Origin: Actinomycetes bacterium
GTDB taxonomy: Bacteria > Actinomycetota > Acidimicrobiia > Acidimicrobiales > Microtrichaceae
Reading direction: 5' to 3'
DNA: 8,193 nucleotides
NCBI GenBank assembly: GCA_023423475.1
Contig: JAFAFN010000301.1
Span: forward strand, 1-8,193
Within the stretch, counting starts at the first letter, position 1. Each line of letters begins with the position of its first letter. The notes below the pieces were generated by a model. It saw only the letters and a list, made by a program, of their open reading frames with translations. It was not told the DNA's origin and did no database searches. Positions 1-6,509 of this stretch are shown here, piece after piece. Made by a program: the position numbers and the translations under genes.

Positions 1-33
1 GCCCCGCACGGGTCAGGGTACGGGTGTCCGACG

Positions 34-64
34 GGAACCGGACAATTCATGACGGATCCGATTG
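34..64 (+). promoter_or_regulatory. Weak ECF-sigma-like promoter candidate
   Basis: GGAACC at 34-39 matches the -35 consensus used by many extracytoplasmic-function sigma factors. About 18 nt further on lies CCGATTG (58-64), which only loosely resembles the CGTT/CGTC type of -10 element. The site sits at the edge of the only AT-richer patch upstream of the operon. No good housekeeping TTGACA/TATAAT pair was found between 40 and 295. If used, transcription would start near position 70, placing the tandem repeats in a long 5' leader. This is a by-eye match and could be chance. Confidence 0.2.
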
Positions 65-121
65 TAGCAAAGTTGAGTCGCCTCGCATCAGGTTCTGTGG
101 AGGGGCTGAGAACACGCTCAC

Positions 122-199
122 CAGCCACATCTCCCGACCCGTCGGGCCAGCCACATCTCCCGACCCGTCGGGACAGCCACATCTCCCGACCCGTCGGGA
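122..199 (+). repeat. Three tandem 26-bp direct repeats with palindromic cores
   Basis: Units at 122-147, 148-173 and 174-199 are identical except for the last base of the first unit (C instead of A). Each contains CCCGAC-CC-GTCGGG (133-146, 159-172, 185-198), a dyad with 6-bp arms and a 2-bp centre. In DNA this looks like an operator for a dimeric regulator, with a repeat period of 26 bp (about 2.5 helical turns, so successive sites face opposite sides). In RNA each unit could form a 5-bp stem with a CCCG tetraloop. The repeats lie 97 bp before the lipoprotein start codon. Binding by the response regulator of the same operon is a reasonable guess but not shown. Confidence 0.93.
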
Positions 200-245
200 C
201 GTTGGCCCCGTGTGCTCGGGACACGCGCTCCCTGACGGTGGACCA

Positions 246-279
246 CGACACGTCGAGGGATCAGCCCGACACGTCGAGG
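246..279 (+). repeat. Pair of 13-bp direct repeats containing CGAC-AC-GTCG
   Basis: CGACACGTCGAGG occurs at 246-258 and again at 267-279, a period of 21 bp or two helical turns. Each copy has the dyad CGAC-AC-GTCG, the same half-sites and 2-bp spacing as the cores of the 26-bp repeats upstream. The second copy ends 16 bp before the ATG, just before the ribosome binding site, so a protein bound here could block transcription or translation initiation. CGAC/GTCG words are frequent in this GC-rich genome, so shared recognition with the upstream repeats is only suggestive. Confidence 0.55.
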
Positions 280-285
280 AACCAC

Positions 286-291
286 GAGGAG
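286..291 (+). promoter_or_regulatory. Ribosome binding site of the lipoprotein gene
   Basis: GAGGAG lies 4 nt before the ATG at 296. It supports that ATG as the start and rules against longer readings of the upstream region. Confidence 0.75.
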
Positions 292-295
292 CACG

Positions 296-1150
296 ATGTC
301 ATTCGATCCATCCACCCCTGCCCGAGACCGGCGACACCGGCGCCGCGGCACCACGGCCGTCGTCGCCGGCGGCCTCTGCATCGCCGCACTGCTCACCGCC
401 GCGTGCAGCAGCGACGACGCCGCGGACCCCACCACGACCACCGAGCACGCCGAGCACAGCCCCGACGGTGGCGACGTGCCATCCGACGGCGACGCGCAGG
501 ACGGGCCGGCGCCGCTCGAGGGCGAGGCGATCTCCGAAGAGGCCTGCGGGCACTTCGGGACGCTCAGCGCGTCGATGGTCGGCGACCCCAGCATCGCCGG
601 CCCGTCGCTCGAGATGTTCGTCGACAGCCTCCCGGCCGAGCTGACCGCTCCCGGCACCGTCGTCGTCGACGGACTCAGCGCTGCGTTCGAGGGCGACGAG
701 GAGGCGATGTTCGCCCCCGAGTTCGTCGAGGCCCACGAGCAGGTCGGCGACGCGATGTGGGCCGGCTGCGAGGCGGCGTCCCGGCTCGACGTCACCGGCG
801 TGGACTACGGGTTCGAGGGGCTCCCCGCCGAGGTGCCCGCCGGCATGATGGCCCTGAAGTTCACCAACGGGACCAGCTCGTCGGAACCGCACGAGCTCAT
901 CGTCCTGCAGCGCCCGCCGGGCGACACCACGCCCATCGACGAGATCGCCACGATGTCGCCCGACGAGGTCATGGCGGACTTCCCGATGGTCGGTGTCGTG
1001 TTCGTCGACTCGCCCGAGGGATCGTCGGCATCGTTCATCGACCTGCCGACGGGCTCGTACGTCGCCATCTGCACCATCCCCGTCGGCGGCGCCGAGACCG
1101 GCGACCCCCACGCCGCCCACGGGATGATCGCCGCGCTGGAGGCGGTGTGA
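296..1150 (+). CDS. Lipoprotein with C-terminal cupredoxin-like domain
   Basis: A 284-residue exported lipoprotein. The N-terminus has an Arg-rich stretch (residues 10-17), a hydrophobic segment (about 19-35) and the lipobox LTAAC with Cys37 as the lipidation site, so the protein should be anchored on the outer face of the membrane. A Thr/Asp/His-rich linker (38-75) follows. Residues 78-165 form a predicted helical region with two cysteines (Cys84, Cys158) that could form a disulfide. Residues 168-284 look like a cupredoxin: N-G-T...PHELIV with His199, then GSYVAIC with Cys259, PH with His272, and GM with Met277. His199/Cys259/His272/Met277 would be a full type 1 copper ligand set; His272-x4-Met277 has plastocyanin-like spacing, but the Cys-to-His loop is long (12 residues between). 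It is the first gene of a packed operon with a membrane protein and a two-component system, so it may act in copper or redox sensing or electron transfer. The lipoprotein call is firm, the cupredoxin fold likely, and copper binding inferred. Confidence 0.9.
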   Translation: MSFDPSTPARDRRHRRRGTTAVVAGGLCIAALLTAACSSDDAADPTTTTEHAEHSPDGGDVPSDGDAQDGPAPLEGEAISEEACGHFGTLSASMVGDPSIAGPSLEMFVDSLPAELTAPGTVVVDGLSAAFEGDEEAMFAPEFVEAHEQVGDAMWAGCEAASRLDVTGVDYGFEGLPAEVPAGMMALKFTNGTSSSEPHELIVLQRPPGDTTPIDEIATMSPDEVMADFPMVGVVFVDSPEGSSASFIDLPTGSYVAICTIPVGGAETGDPHAAHGMIAALEAV

Positions 1151-1818
1151 GGTCCACGGGGTGGGCATGGTCCGGTGTGGGCGCCGGGCTGTGCGGGATC
1201 GCCGTCTTCATCGTCGCCCCGACCATCGCGGACCATCCGGATTCGGCGATGGCCGACAACGACGTCCTGGTGAGCTACCTGACCGACTCGGCACCGATCG
1301 CCTGGGCATCCCAGGTCATCACCGTGCTCGCCGCCGTCTTGCTGGTGGTGTTCGCCGCGGGGCTGTCACGGCGGCTCACCGAACAGGAGCCGATGGGCTC
1401 GTTGCTGCCAAACGTCGCCTCGTCGGGCGTGCTGCTCACCGCGGCCCTGTGCCTCGTCGGCGGCGGCATCTGCACCGAGCTGTTCTGGCACCTCATCCAG
1501 GATCCCGGCAAGGTCGACCCCGACACCATCGCCGCGGCCGTCACCATCTTCAACACGATGCCGTGGGTCTGGGCCGGGCTCGGGATCAGCGCGGGCGCCA
1601 CGGCGGTCGCCGCGCTGCGCCACGGCTCGCTACCGAAGTGGATCGGGGTCGTGAGCGCGGTGATGGCGGCGCTCGTCGTGCTCACCCAGGCCGTGCCGCT
1701 CCAGTACATGGCGCTCCTGCCGGCGTCGGTGTGGCTCGTCGTCGTCGGCATCGCCTTCACGCGGCGTCGTGAGGTGGCCGAGCGGCCCGAAGCCGCCGCC
1801 GCCCGCGTCGGGTCCTGA
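1147..1818 (+). CDS. Six-helix integral membrane protein, function unknown
   Basis: A 223-residue membrane protein. I place the start at the GTG whose bases overlap the lipoprotein stop (GTGA, 1147-1150), with GGAGG 4 nt upstream (1138-1142); this implies translational coupling. The frame stays open far upstream, but that part is an Arg-rich shadow of the lipoprotein gene. Hydrophobic segments lie at about residues 10-27, 51-73, 90-110, 138-157, 165-183 and 187-204, and the C-terminus is a short Arg/Glu/Ala-rich tail that is probably cytoplasmic. Between helices 3 and 4 are ELFWH (111-115) and a polar loop (118-126). I recognise no catalytic motif. The overall pattern resembles uncharacterised actinobacterial membrane proteins of the DUF4386-like kind, but I cannot assign a family with certainty. 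Its position between an exported cupredoxin lipoprotein and a sensor kinase suggests a partner of one or both. Confidence 0.85.
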   Translation: MRSTGWAWSGVGAGLCGIAVFIVAPTIADHPDSAMADNDVLVSYLTDSAPIAWASQVITVLAAVLLVVFAAGLSRRLTEQEPMGSLLPNVASSGVLLTAALCLVGGGICTELFWHLIQDPGKVDPDTIAAAVTIFNTMPWVWAGLGISAGATAVAALRHGSLPKWIGVVSAVMAALVVLTQAVPLQYMALLPASVWLVVVGIAFTRRREVAERPEAAAARVGS

Positions 1819-1828
1819 GCAGCAGGAC

Positions 1829-3988
1829 ATGACGCCCCCGCAACGACCGCTCTGGCAGATTGGACCGGTGTCCACCGATGCCGGAGCGTCTCGTCCCACC
1901 GAGGGCGGCGGTCACCCGACCGCCGCCCTCGTGGTGCTCGTCGCCGCGCTCGGCAGCGCGTTCGCCGCGCTGGTGCTCGCCTGGCTGAACCGGTCGTCGC
2001 TGCATCACGACATCTGGTTCTTCGTCGTCGACGTCACCGACGCGGTCGTCTACGGCCTCGTGGCCCACGTCCTGCTGCGCCGGGTGCGCCACCCGGTCGC
2101 GTGGCTCGTGGCGCTCACCGCCGTCGGGGGCGGCATCGCCGCGCTCGGCATGCAGTGGCTGACCTTCCAGGCCGAGCGTCCCGACCTGCCCCAGCTCGCC
2201 CTGCTCAGCACCGCACTCGGCTGGGGATGGATCCCCGGCACGCTCTCACTCGTCGTCGTGGTCCCCTGGCTCGTCCGCGACGACCGACTCCCCTGGTTCG
2301 GCCGCATCGCGGTCGCCACCGGCACCGCCGTGATCGCGCTGCTCTTCGTCACCCAGCTCACCGACCCGTGGCCCTACCCCGACGGCGAGCCGTTCAGTCC
2401 GCTGGCCATCCGCAGCGAGTGGTGGGGCTCGTTCATCATGGATGCCTATCCGCCGCTGATGACCGCGGTGGTGCTGCTCGGTCTGCTCGCCGCTGCCGAC
2501 ACCTATCGCCGGTGGGCGACCCTGCCCGCATCGAGGCGTCGAGGGCTCGGCTGGCTGACCGCCGGTGCCCTGCTGCTGTCGGTCTCGTTCATCCCGGTCG
2601 CCGCGATCAACTCCTTCGGCGCCGACATGAACGCGATGTTCACCCCGCTCACCCACCTCGCATCGCAGGCGTTCTTCCCCGCAGCGATCCTGGTGGTGGT
2701 CCTCGGCCAGCGCCTCTGGGGCATCGACCTGGCGGTGAGCAGGGCGCTCGTGTGGTCGCTGCTCACCGCCGCGGTGGTCGCGAGCTACGTGGTGATCGTC
2801 ACCGTGGCGACCAGGGTGCTGTCGATCCAGGACGACGTGCTGCAGGTCGCGGCTGCCGCCGTGGTGGCCGCCGGGTGTCAGCCGGCCAAGGTGTGGATCC
2901 AACGTCGCGTCGACGTCCTGGTGCACGGCGGGAGCCGCGAGCCGATGCGACTCGTCCGCGACGTCGGCGACGGTCTCGACCGCGTCGCACCGGGCGAGCT
3001 GCTCGACGAGGTGGTCGCATCGATCCGCACCTCGCTGCGTCTCGACCGCGTCGCGATCGTCGTGGGTGACGAACGACGACCGGTCGCGACGAGTGGCGGA
3101 GTGCACGGCCCGTCGGCGCCTCGAGGGGACGAGGGGCGCACGATCCCCCTGGTGCTGCACCAGCGCGACGTCGGACGCCTCGAGGTCGAGCCACGTCCCG
3201 GCGAACGACTCGACGCGAGGACCGTCCAACTGCTCGACGGCCTGGCGCCGCTCGTCGCCGCGACCGTGGAGCTGACCGAGACCTCTGCTGCGCTGGCCGA
3301 CTCACGACGCCGGCTCGCCGTGGCGCGTGACGCCGACCGCCGTCGACTCCGACGTGAGCTGCACGACGGACTCGGTCCCGCACTTGCCGGCACCGCCCTC
3401 GCGTTGCGGGCGGGCGGCAACTTGCTGGCATCGGACCCCACGCGGGCGGGTTCGCTGGTCGACCGATCCGCGGACGAGCTCGATCGTCTGGTCGAACAGG
3501 TCCGCTCGATGGCGCGGGGGTTGTTGCCTCCGACGCTCGACGAGGACGGTCTGGTCCCGGCGTTGCGCGAACTGGCCGAGGTCACCTCGGGCTCCGGCAT
3601 CGACGTCACGTTGGACGCGCCCGTACGCCCACGGCTCTTCGCGGAGGATGCGACGGCGATCTACGCGGTGGTCGCCGAGGCCGTCCGCAACGTGGTTCGG
3701 CACTCCGGGGCGACGACGTGTCGCATCGAGCTCAGCGTGCACGAAGTCGCCGGGACCGACCGGCTCGTCGTCCGTGTCGTCGACGACGGTGTCGGGATCG
3801 AGCCGTCGGTGACCCCGGGGGTCGGGCTGACGTCGATGCGAGAATGGGCCGGTGAGCTCGGTGGCGACGTGACGGTGGATCCGGCGGATCCGACGGGGAC
3901 CGTGGTCACCGTCGTGGTGCCGTTCCTCGAGCGCACCGTGGGCGACGATGCCCGACGCCGCACCGACGCGGGGAGCGACGATGACTGA
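1829..3988 (+). CDS. Polytopic sensor histidine kinase (HisKA_3 / NarL-partner type)
   Basis: From the ATG at 1829 the protein has 719 residues. Residues 32 to about 355 hold eight to ten hydrophobic helices with short loops and no large extracytoplasmic domain. A WIQRRVD-type amphipathic linker follows, then a divergent GAF-like domain (about 378-495), a coiled-coil entry, and a HisKA_3 dimerisation domain with the phospho-accepting His512 in ELHDGLG. The HATPase_c domain (about 610-706) has an N box with Asn621 and His625 (EAVRNVVRHSGA), a G1 box DDGVG (652-656), and a G2 box GVGLTSM. All residues needed for autophosphorylation are present. The cognate regulator follows with an 8-nt overlap. 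The start is uncertain: the ATG at 1829 has only AGGA one base upstream. An in-frame GTG at 1868 has a -10-like CAGATT (1856-1861) at leaderless spacing, and an in-frame ATG at 1769 would overlap the previous gene by 50 nt. The signal sensed is unknown; a membrane, lipid-phase or partner-protein cue fits the architecture. Confidence 0.94.
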   Translation: MTPPQRPLWQIGPVSTDAGASRPTEGGGHPTAALVVLVAALGSAFAALVLAWLNRSSLHHDIWFFVVDVTDAVVYGLVAHVLLRRVRHPVAWLVALTAVGGGIAALGMQWLTFQAERPDLPQLALLSTALGWGWIPGTLSLVVVVPWLVRDDRLPWFGRIAVATGTAVIALLFVTQLTDPWPYPDGEPFSPLAIRSEWWGSFIMDAYPPLMTAVVLLGLLAAADTYRRWATLPASRRRGLGWLTAGALLLSVSFIPVAAINSFGADMNAMFTPLTHLASQAFFPAAILVVVLGQRLWGIDLAVSRALVWSLLTAAVVASYVVIVTVATRVLSIQDDVLQVAAAAVVAAGCQPAKVWIQRRVDVLVHGGSREPMRLVRDVGDGLDRVAPGELLDEVVASIRTSLRLDRVAIVVGDERRPVATSGGVHGPSAPRGDEGRTIPLVLHQRDVGRLEVEPRPGERLDARTVQLLDGLAPLVAATVELTETSAALADSRRRLAVARDADRRRLRRELHDGLGPALAGTALALRAGGNLLASDPTRAGSLVDRSADELDRLVEQVRSMARGLLPPTLDEDGLVPALRELAEVTSGSGIDVTLDAPVRPRLFAEDATAIYAVVAEAVRNVVRHSGATTCRIELSVHEVAGTDRLVVRVVDDGVGIEPSVTPGVGLTSMREWAGELGGDVTVDPADPTGTVVTVVVPFLERTVGDDARRRTDAGSDDD
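3970..3975 (+). promoter_or_regulatory. Ribosome binding site deciding the response regulator start
   Basis: GGGGAG lies inside the end of the kinase gene, 5 nt before the ATG at 3981. It favours that start over the in-frame ATG at 3948 and implies coupled translation of kinase and regulator. Confidence 0.8.
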
Positions 3989-4658
3989 CGCCACGCCCCC
4001 CGATGATACCCGGCACCTGCGGGTCATGGTCGTCGACGACCACCCGATGTTCCGGATGGGACTGGTCGCGTTGCTGACCTCGCTCGACGGCATCGACGTC
4101 GTCGCCGAGGCCGACCGGACCGAGGCGGCGATCGAGGCCGACCGGACCCACCGGCCCGACGTCATCGTCATGGACCTGCACCTCGAGGACAGCTCGGGCA
4201 TCGAGGCCACACGTGAGATCGTCGCCGAGCGCCCCGAGGTCGGTGTGCTCGTCGTGACCATGCTCGACGACGACGACTCGGTGTTCGCCGCGATGCGAGC
4301 GGGAGCCCGCGGCTACCTGCTCAAGGGCGCATCACCCGAGGAGCTCGAGCGCGCGGTCCGGGCCGTCGCCAACGGCGAGGTGCTGCTCGCTCCTGCCATC
4401 GCAGGTCGAGCGATGGCCTACATGGCAGGGCTTCGCTCGGGCGGCCCGATGCCCTTCCCCGATCTCACCGCACGCGAACGAGAGGTGCTCGACCTGGTGG
4501 CGTCGGGACTCGACAACCTGTCGATCGCACGACGCCTGACGCTCAGCTCCAAGACGGTTCGCAACCACCTGTCGAACATCCTGACCAAGCTCCAGGTCGC
4601 GGATCGGGCGCAGGCCATCGTCCGGGCGCGGGAGGCCGGCATGGGCGGATCGAACTGA
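3981..4658 (+). CDS. NarL/FixJ-family response regulator
   Basis: A 225-residue, full-length two-domain transcription regulator. The receiver domain (about 13-130) begins LRVMVVDDHPMFR with the acidic pair Asp19-Asp20, has the phospho-acceptor Asp65 in VIVMDLHL, the switch Thr93, and Lys115 in YLLKG. A linker (about 131-160) leads to a LuxR-type helix-turn-helix (about 161-221) that reads LTAREREVLDLVASG, then IARRL and SKTVRNHLSNILTKL, the DNA-recognition region. It should be phosphorylated by the kinase encoded immediately upstream and then bind DNA as a dimer. Its target sites are unknown; the CCCGAC-NN-GTCGGG dyads upstream of the operon are candidates for autoregulation. The chosen ATG has a strong ribosome binding site and overlaps the kinase gene by 8 nt (ATGACTGA). 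It is the last gene of the operon. Confidence 0.96.
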   Translation: MTDATPPDDTRHLRVMVVDDHPMFRMGLVALLTSLDGIDVVAEADRTEAAIEADRTHRPDVIVMDLHLEDSSGIEATREIVAERPEVGVLVVTMLDDDDSVFAAMRAGARGYLLKGASPEELERAVRAVANGEVLLAPAIAGRAMAYMAGLRSGGPMPFPDLTAREREVLDLVASGLDNLSIARRLTLSSKTVRNHLSNILTKLQVADRAQAIVRAREAGMGGSN

Positions 4659-4678
4659 GCAGTCCCGCCGTGACTCAG
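4655..4678. terminator. Possible bidirectional terminator between convergent genes
   Basis: CTGAG (4655-4659) pairs with CTCAG (4674-4678), and an inner TC/GA pair extends the stem past a 3-nt bulge, leaving a 7-nt loop. The arms include the stop codons of both the response regulator and the glycosyltransferase, whose genes are separated by only 16 bp. There is no T-run on either side, so this is a weak candidate. Confidence 0.3.
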
Positions 4679-5649
4679 CGCCGCAGCCGGGTCCGCAGCT
4701 TGCGGGCCGCACCGTTCGCGGAGCGCACGGCGTCGTAGCCGCGTGGCCCGGTCGCACGCAGCGCCGTGGCCGCCAGCCGGAGCCGCCAGTAGTCGGGCCG
4801 ACGACGCAGCTCCGGCCAGCGTCGGGCCCCTCGGTCGAGGTACTGCAACGCCATGGCCGGATCCTGGCGATCGTTGAGCGACTGCCAGGCGAGGATCTGG
4901 TCCGCGCTCGCCTCGGCCTGCGGACGCAGCTTCGCCCGCGCCGGCGTGACGTCCGCGAAGACCACGTCGAACAGGTGGGCGTAGGCCGCGTCGATCGAGG
5001 CCACGTCGCTCGACGAGTTCGAGTCGTGCCGGCGGTACCGATAGACCACCGTGGGGGTGAGTCCGATGCGCCGTGATGCCGCGATGCGGATCCAGAGCTC
5101 CCAGTCCTCGACGTCGATGCGGAATCGGTCCCGGTTGACCTCGAAGACACCGACGTCGTCGAGCACCGCCCTCGGGACCATCACCCCGGAAGCACCGATC
5201 GGGTTCTCGGTGACCAGCCGCTCCCACGCCCAGCCCTCGAGGTCCGAGGATCGGATCGCGCCAGTCGGCTCGCCGTCACCGTCGACCACCTCGTACCAGC
5301 CGTAGGCGAGCCCGATGCCGGGATCACGTTCGAAGCAGCCCAGCAGGTCGGCCACGGCGTCGGGGTTCCACAGGTCGTCGGAGTCGCAGAACGAGATCAA
5401 CTCGCCGGTGGACTCGGCGATCCCGCGATTGCGGGCACCGGCCACCCCGGTGTTCTCCTGGCGGACGCAGCGCACCCGGGCATCGCCGAAGCGTCGGACC
5501 CATGCGCCGAGATCGTCGTCGCCGCCGTCGTCGATCAGCACGACCTCGAGATCGACCGCGGGCGGCAGACGCTGGGCGAGCACCGACTCCAACGTCTCGG
5601 GCAGGTAGCGCAACGAGTTGTGGCACGGGATCACGACCGACACGAGCAT
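4675..5649 (-). CDS. Family 2 (GT-A fold) glycosyltransferase
   Basis: A 324-residue enzyme that should transfer a sugar from a nucleotide-sugar donor to a cell-surface glycan, lipid or protein acceptor. It begins [16 protein letters not shown], the usual GT2 first strand. VVLIDDG (Asp40-Asp41) is the nucleotide-binding acidic pair, [12 protein letters not shown] (66-77) is typical of the fold, and CDSDDLW carries the metal-binding DxD (Asp89-x-Asp91, Asp92). The likely catalytic base region is [11 protein letters not shown] with Glu181-Asp182. There are no transmembrane segments. The C-terminal 100 residues are helical and Arg/Ala-rich, perhaps for membrane or partner contact. I chose the ATG at 5649 because the GT2 fold starts right there; an in-frame start at 5721 would add 24 residues unlike the family. 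No obvious Shine-Dalgarno precedes it, but TACACT lies 9 nt upstream, so a nearly leaderless transcript is possible. Donor and acceptor cannot be deduced, and it has no glycan genes beside it. Confidence 0.93.
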   Translation of the reverse strand: MLVSVVIPCHNSLRYLPETLESVLAQRLPPAVDLEVVLIDDGGDDDLGAWVRRFGDARVRCVRQENTGVAGARNRGIAESTGELISFCDSDDLWNPDAVADLLGCFERDPGIGLAYGWYEVVDGDGEPTGAIRSSDLEGWAWERLVTENPIGASGVMVPRAVLDDVGVFEVNRDRFRIDVEDWELWIRIAASRRIGLTPTVVYRYRRHDSNSSSDVASIDAAYAHLFDVVFADVTPARAKLRPQAEASADQILAWQSLNDRQDPAMALQYLDRGARRWPELRRRPDYWRLRLAATALRATGPRGYDAVRSANGAARKLRTRLRR

Positions 5650-5747
5650 GGGGCGACCAGTGTACGAAGCCGACGCGGGTGGGCATCGCGCTTGTCGGGA
5701 CCGACGAGGCTGGGGCAGCATCGCCGCACTCGATCAGGGGAGGACCC
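5650..5747. promoter_or_regulatory. Divergent promoter region between glycosyltransferase and gpmA
   Basis: This 98-bp spacer must serve both divergent genes. On the - strand, TACACT (5664 down to 5659) is a good -10 hexamer 9 nt before the glycosyltransferase ATG, without a clear -35. On the + strand, TTGTCG (5692-5697) and CAGCAT (5716-5721, 18-bp spacer) make a poor but possible gpmA promoter. GTCGG-GA-CCGAC (5694-5705) is a perfect 5-bp dyad overlapping that -35 and could be an operator. GGGGAGGA (5737-5744) is the gpmA ribosome binding site. Confidence 0.4.
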
Positions 5748-6509
5748 GTGTCCAGACTCGTACTGCTCCGCCACGGCGAGAGCGAGTGGAACAAGCTCAA
5801 CCTCTTCACCGGCTGGTACGACTGCGACCTGACCGAGAACGGCTTCGCCGAGGCGGTCGCCGCGGGCGGGATGCTCTCCGAGGCGCACATCCGACCCGAC
5901 GTGCTGCACACGTCGCTCCAGGTCCGGGCGATCCGCACCGCGACGAACACGCTCGACGTGCTCGGCCGCCTCTGGATCCCGGTGCGACGCAGCTGGCGGC
6001 TCAACGAGCGCCACTACGGCGACCTCACCGGACGGAACAAGGCCGAGACCACCTCGAAGTACGGCGAGGACAAGGTCAAGGTGTGGCGTCGCAGCTACGA
6101 CGTGCCGCCGCCCCCGATCACCGAGGACAACGAGTTCAACCCCAACCACGACGTCCGCTACGAGCACCTCCCGACCGAGCTCGTGCCGACCTCGGAGTGC
6201 CTCGCGGACGTCGTCGACCGCATGCTGCCCTACTGGTACGACTCGATCGTCCCGGACCTGGCCGCGGGCAACACGGTCCTGGTGGTCGCACACGGCAACT
6301 CGCTGCGTGCGCTGGTGAAGCACCTCGACGGGATCTCCTCGGACGAGATCACCGAGCTCAACATCCCCACCGGCATCCCGCTCGTCTACGACCTCGACGA
6401 CGACTTCCGTCCGGTCGAGGTCAAGCCGGTCACCGACCGCTACCTGCTCGACGCCGACGAGGTGCGGGCACGGGCCGAAGCGGTCGCGAAGCAGGCTGCC
6501 GGCGGCTGA
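5748..6509 (+). CDS. gpmA: 2,3-bisphosphoglycerate-dependent phosphoglycerate mutase
   Basis: A 253-residue cytoplasmic enzyme that interconverts 3- and 2-phosphoglycerate in glycolysis and gluconeogenesis through a phosphohistidine intermediate. It is close to the E. coli GpmA along its whole length. The active-site motif [10 protein letters not shown] holds the phospho-accepting His9, FTGWYD follows, and Arg60, Glu87 (in LNERHYG) and His182 (in [13 protein letters not shown]) complete the catalytic set; all are offset by two from the E. coli numbering (11, 62, 89, 184). [16 protein letters not shown] and [11 protein letters not shown] are further family signatures. The start is GTG at 5748, preceded by GGGGAGGA with 4 nt between GGAGG and the GTG; the open frame upstream has no family resemblance. 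The gene stands alone, divergent from the glycosyltransferase and convergent with a methyltransferase, with a strong hairpin at its stop codon. It looks intact. Confidence 0.98.
   Translation: MSRLVLLRHGESEWNKLNLFTGWYDCDLTENGFAEAVAAGGMLSEAHIRPDVLHTSLQVRAIRTATNTLDVLGRLWIPVRRSWRLNERHYGDLTGRNKAETTSKYGEDKVKVWRRSYDVPPPPITEDNEFNPNHDVRYEHLPTELVPTSECLADVVDRMLPYWYDSIVPDLAAGNTVLVVAHGNSLRALVKHLDGISSDEITELNIPTGIPLVYDLDDDFRPVEVKPVTDRYLLDADEVRARAEAVAKQAAGG

Larger units (their letters stand above)
1..295. other. Non-coding leader upstream of the cupredoxin lipoprotein operon
   Basis: I see no credible gene in this stretch: the open frames that cross it run out of phase with the lipoprotein gene and give low-complexity Arg/Pro/Ser-rich translations. 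It contains a comparatively AT-rich patch at about 43-78, three tandem 26-bp repeats at 122-199, two shorter CGAC-NN-GTCG sites at 246-276, and a purine-rich ribosome binding site just before the ATG at 296. Its length and repeats suggest the main control region of the downstream four-gene operon. The end of any gene to the left lies outside the window. Confidence 0.7.

Noticed and set aside
26..43. GTCCG/CGGAC inverted repeat followed by AATTC as a terminator of a gene to the left
   Set aside because: Only five base pairs with an eight-base loop and no T-run, and no gene end is visible in the window to support it.
122..199. The tandem repeats as a CRISPR array
   Set aside because: Units are directly adjacent with no unique spacers, and no cas gene is present.
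49..1146. A long + strand open frame running into the membrane protein gene, suggesting a 589-residue fusion
   Set aside because: Its first 366 residues are Arg/Pro/His-rich and out of frame with the well-supported lipoprotein gene; only the part after 1147 looks like a protein.
2101..3609. Several long open frames on both strands overlapping the kinase gene
   Set aside because: They are low-complexity Arg/Ser-rich translations without motifs, whereas the kinase frame has a full set of conserved boxes.
4106..4148. A 16-bp exact direct repeat (4106-4121 and 4133-4148) inside the response regulator, encoding EADRT twice
   Set aside because: The receiver domain has normal length here and the residues fit the usual pattern of the second helix, so this is probably coincidence in a codon-biased gene.
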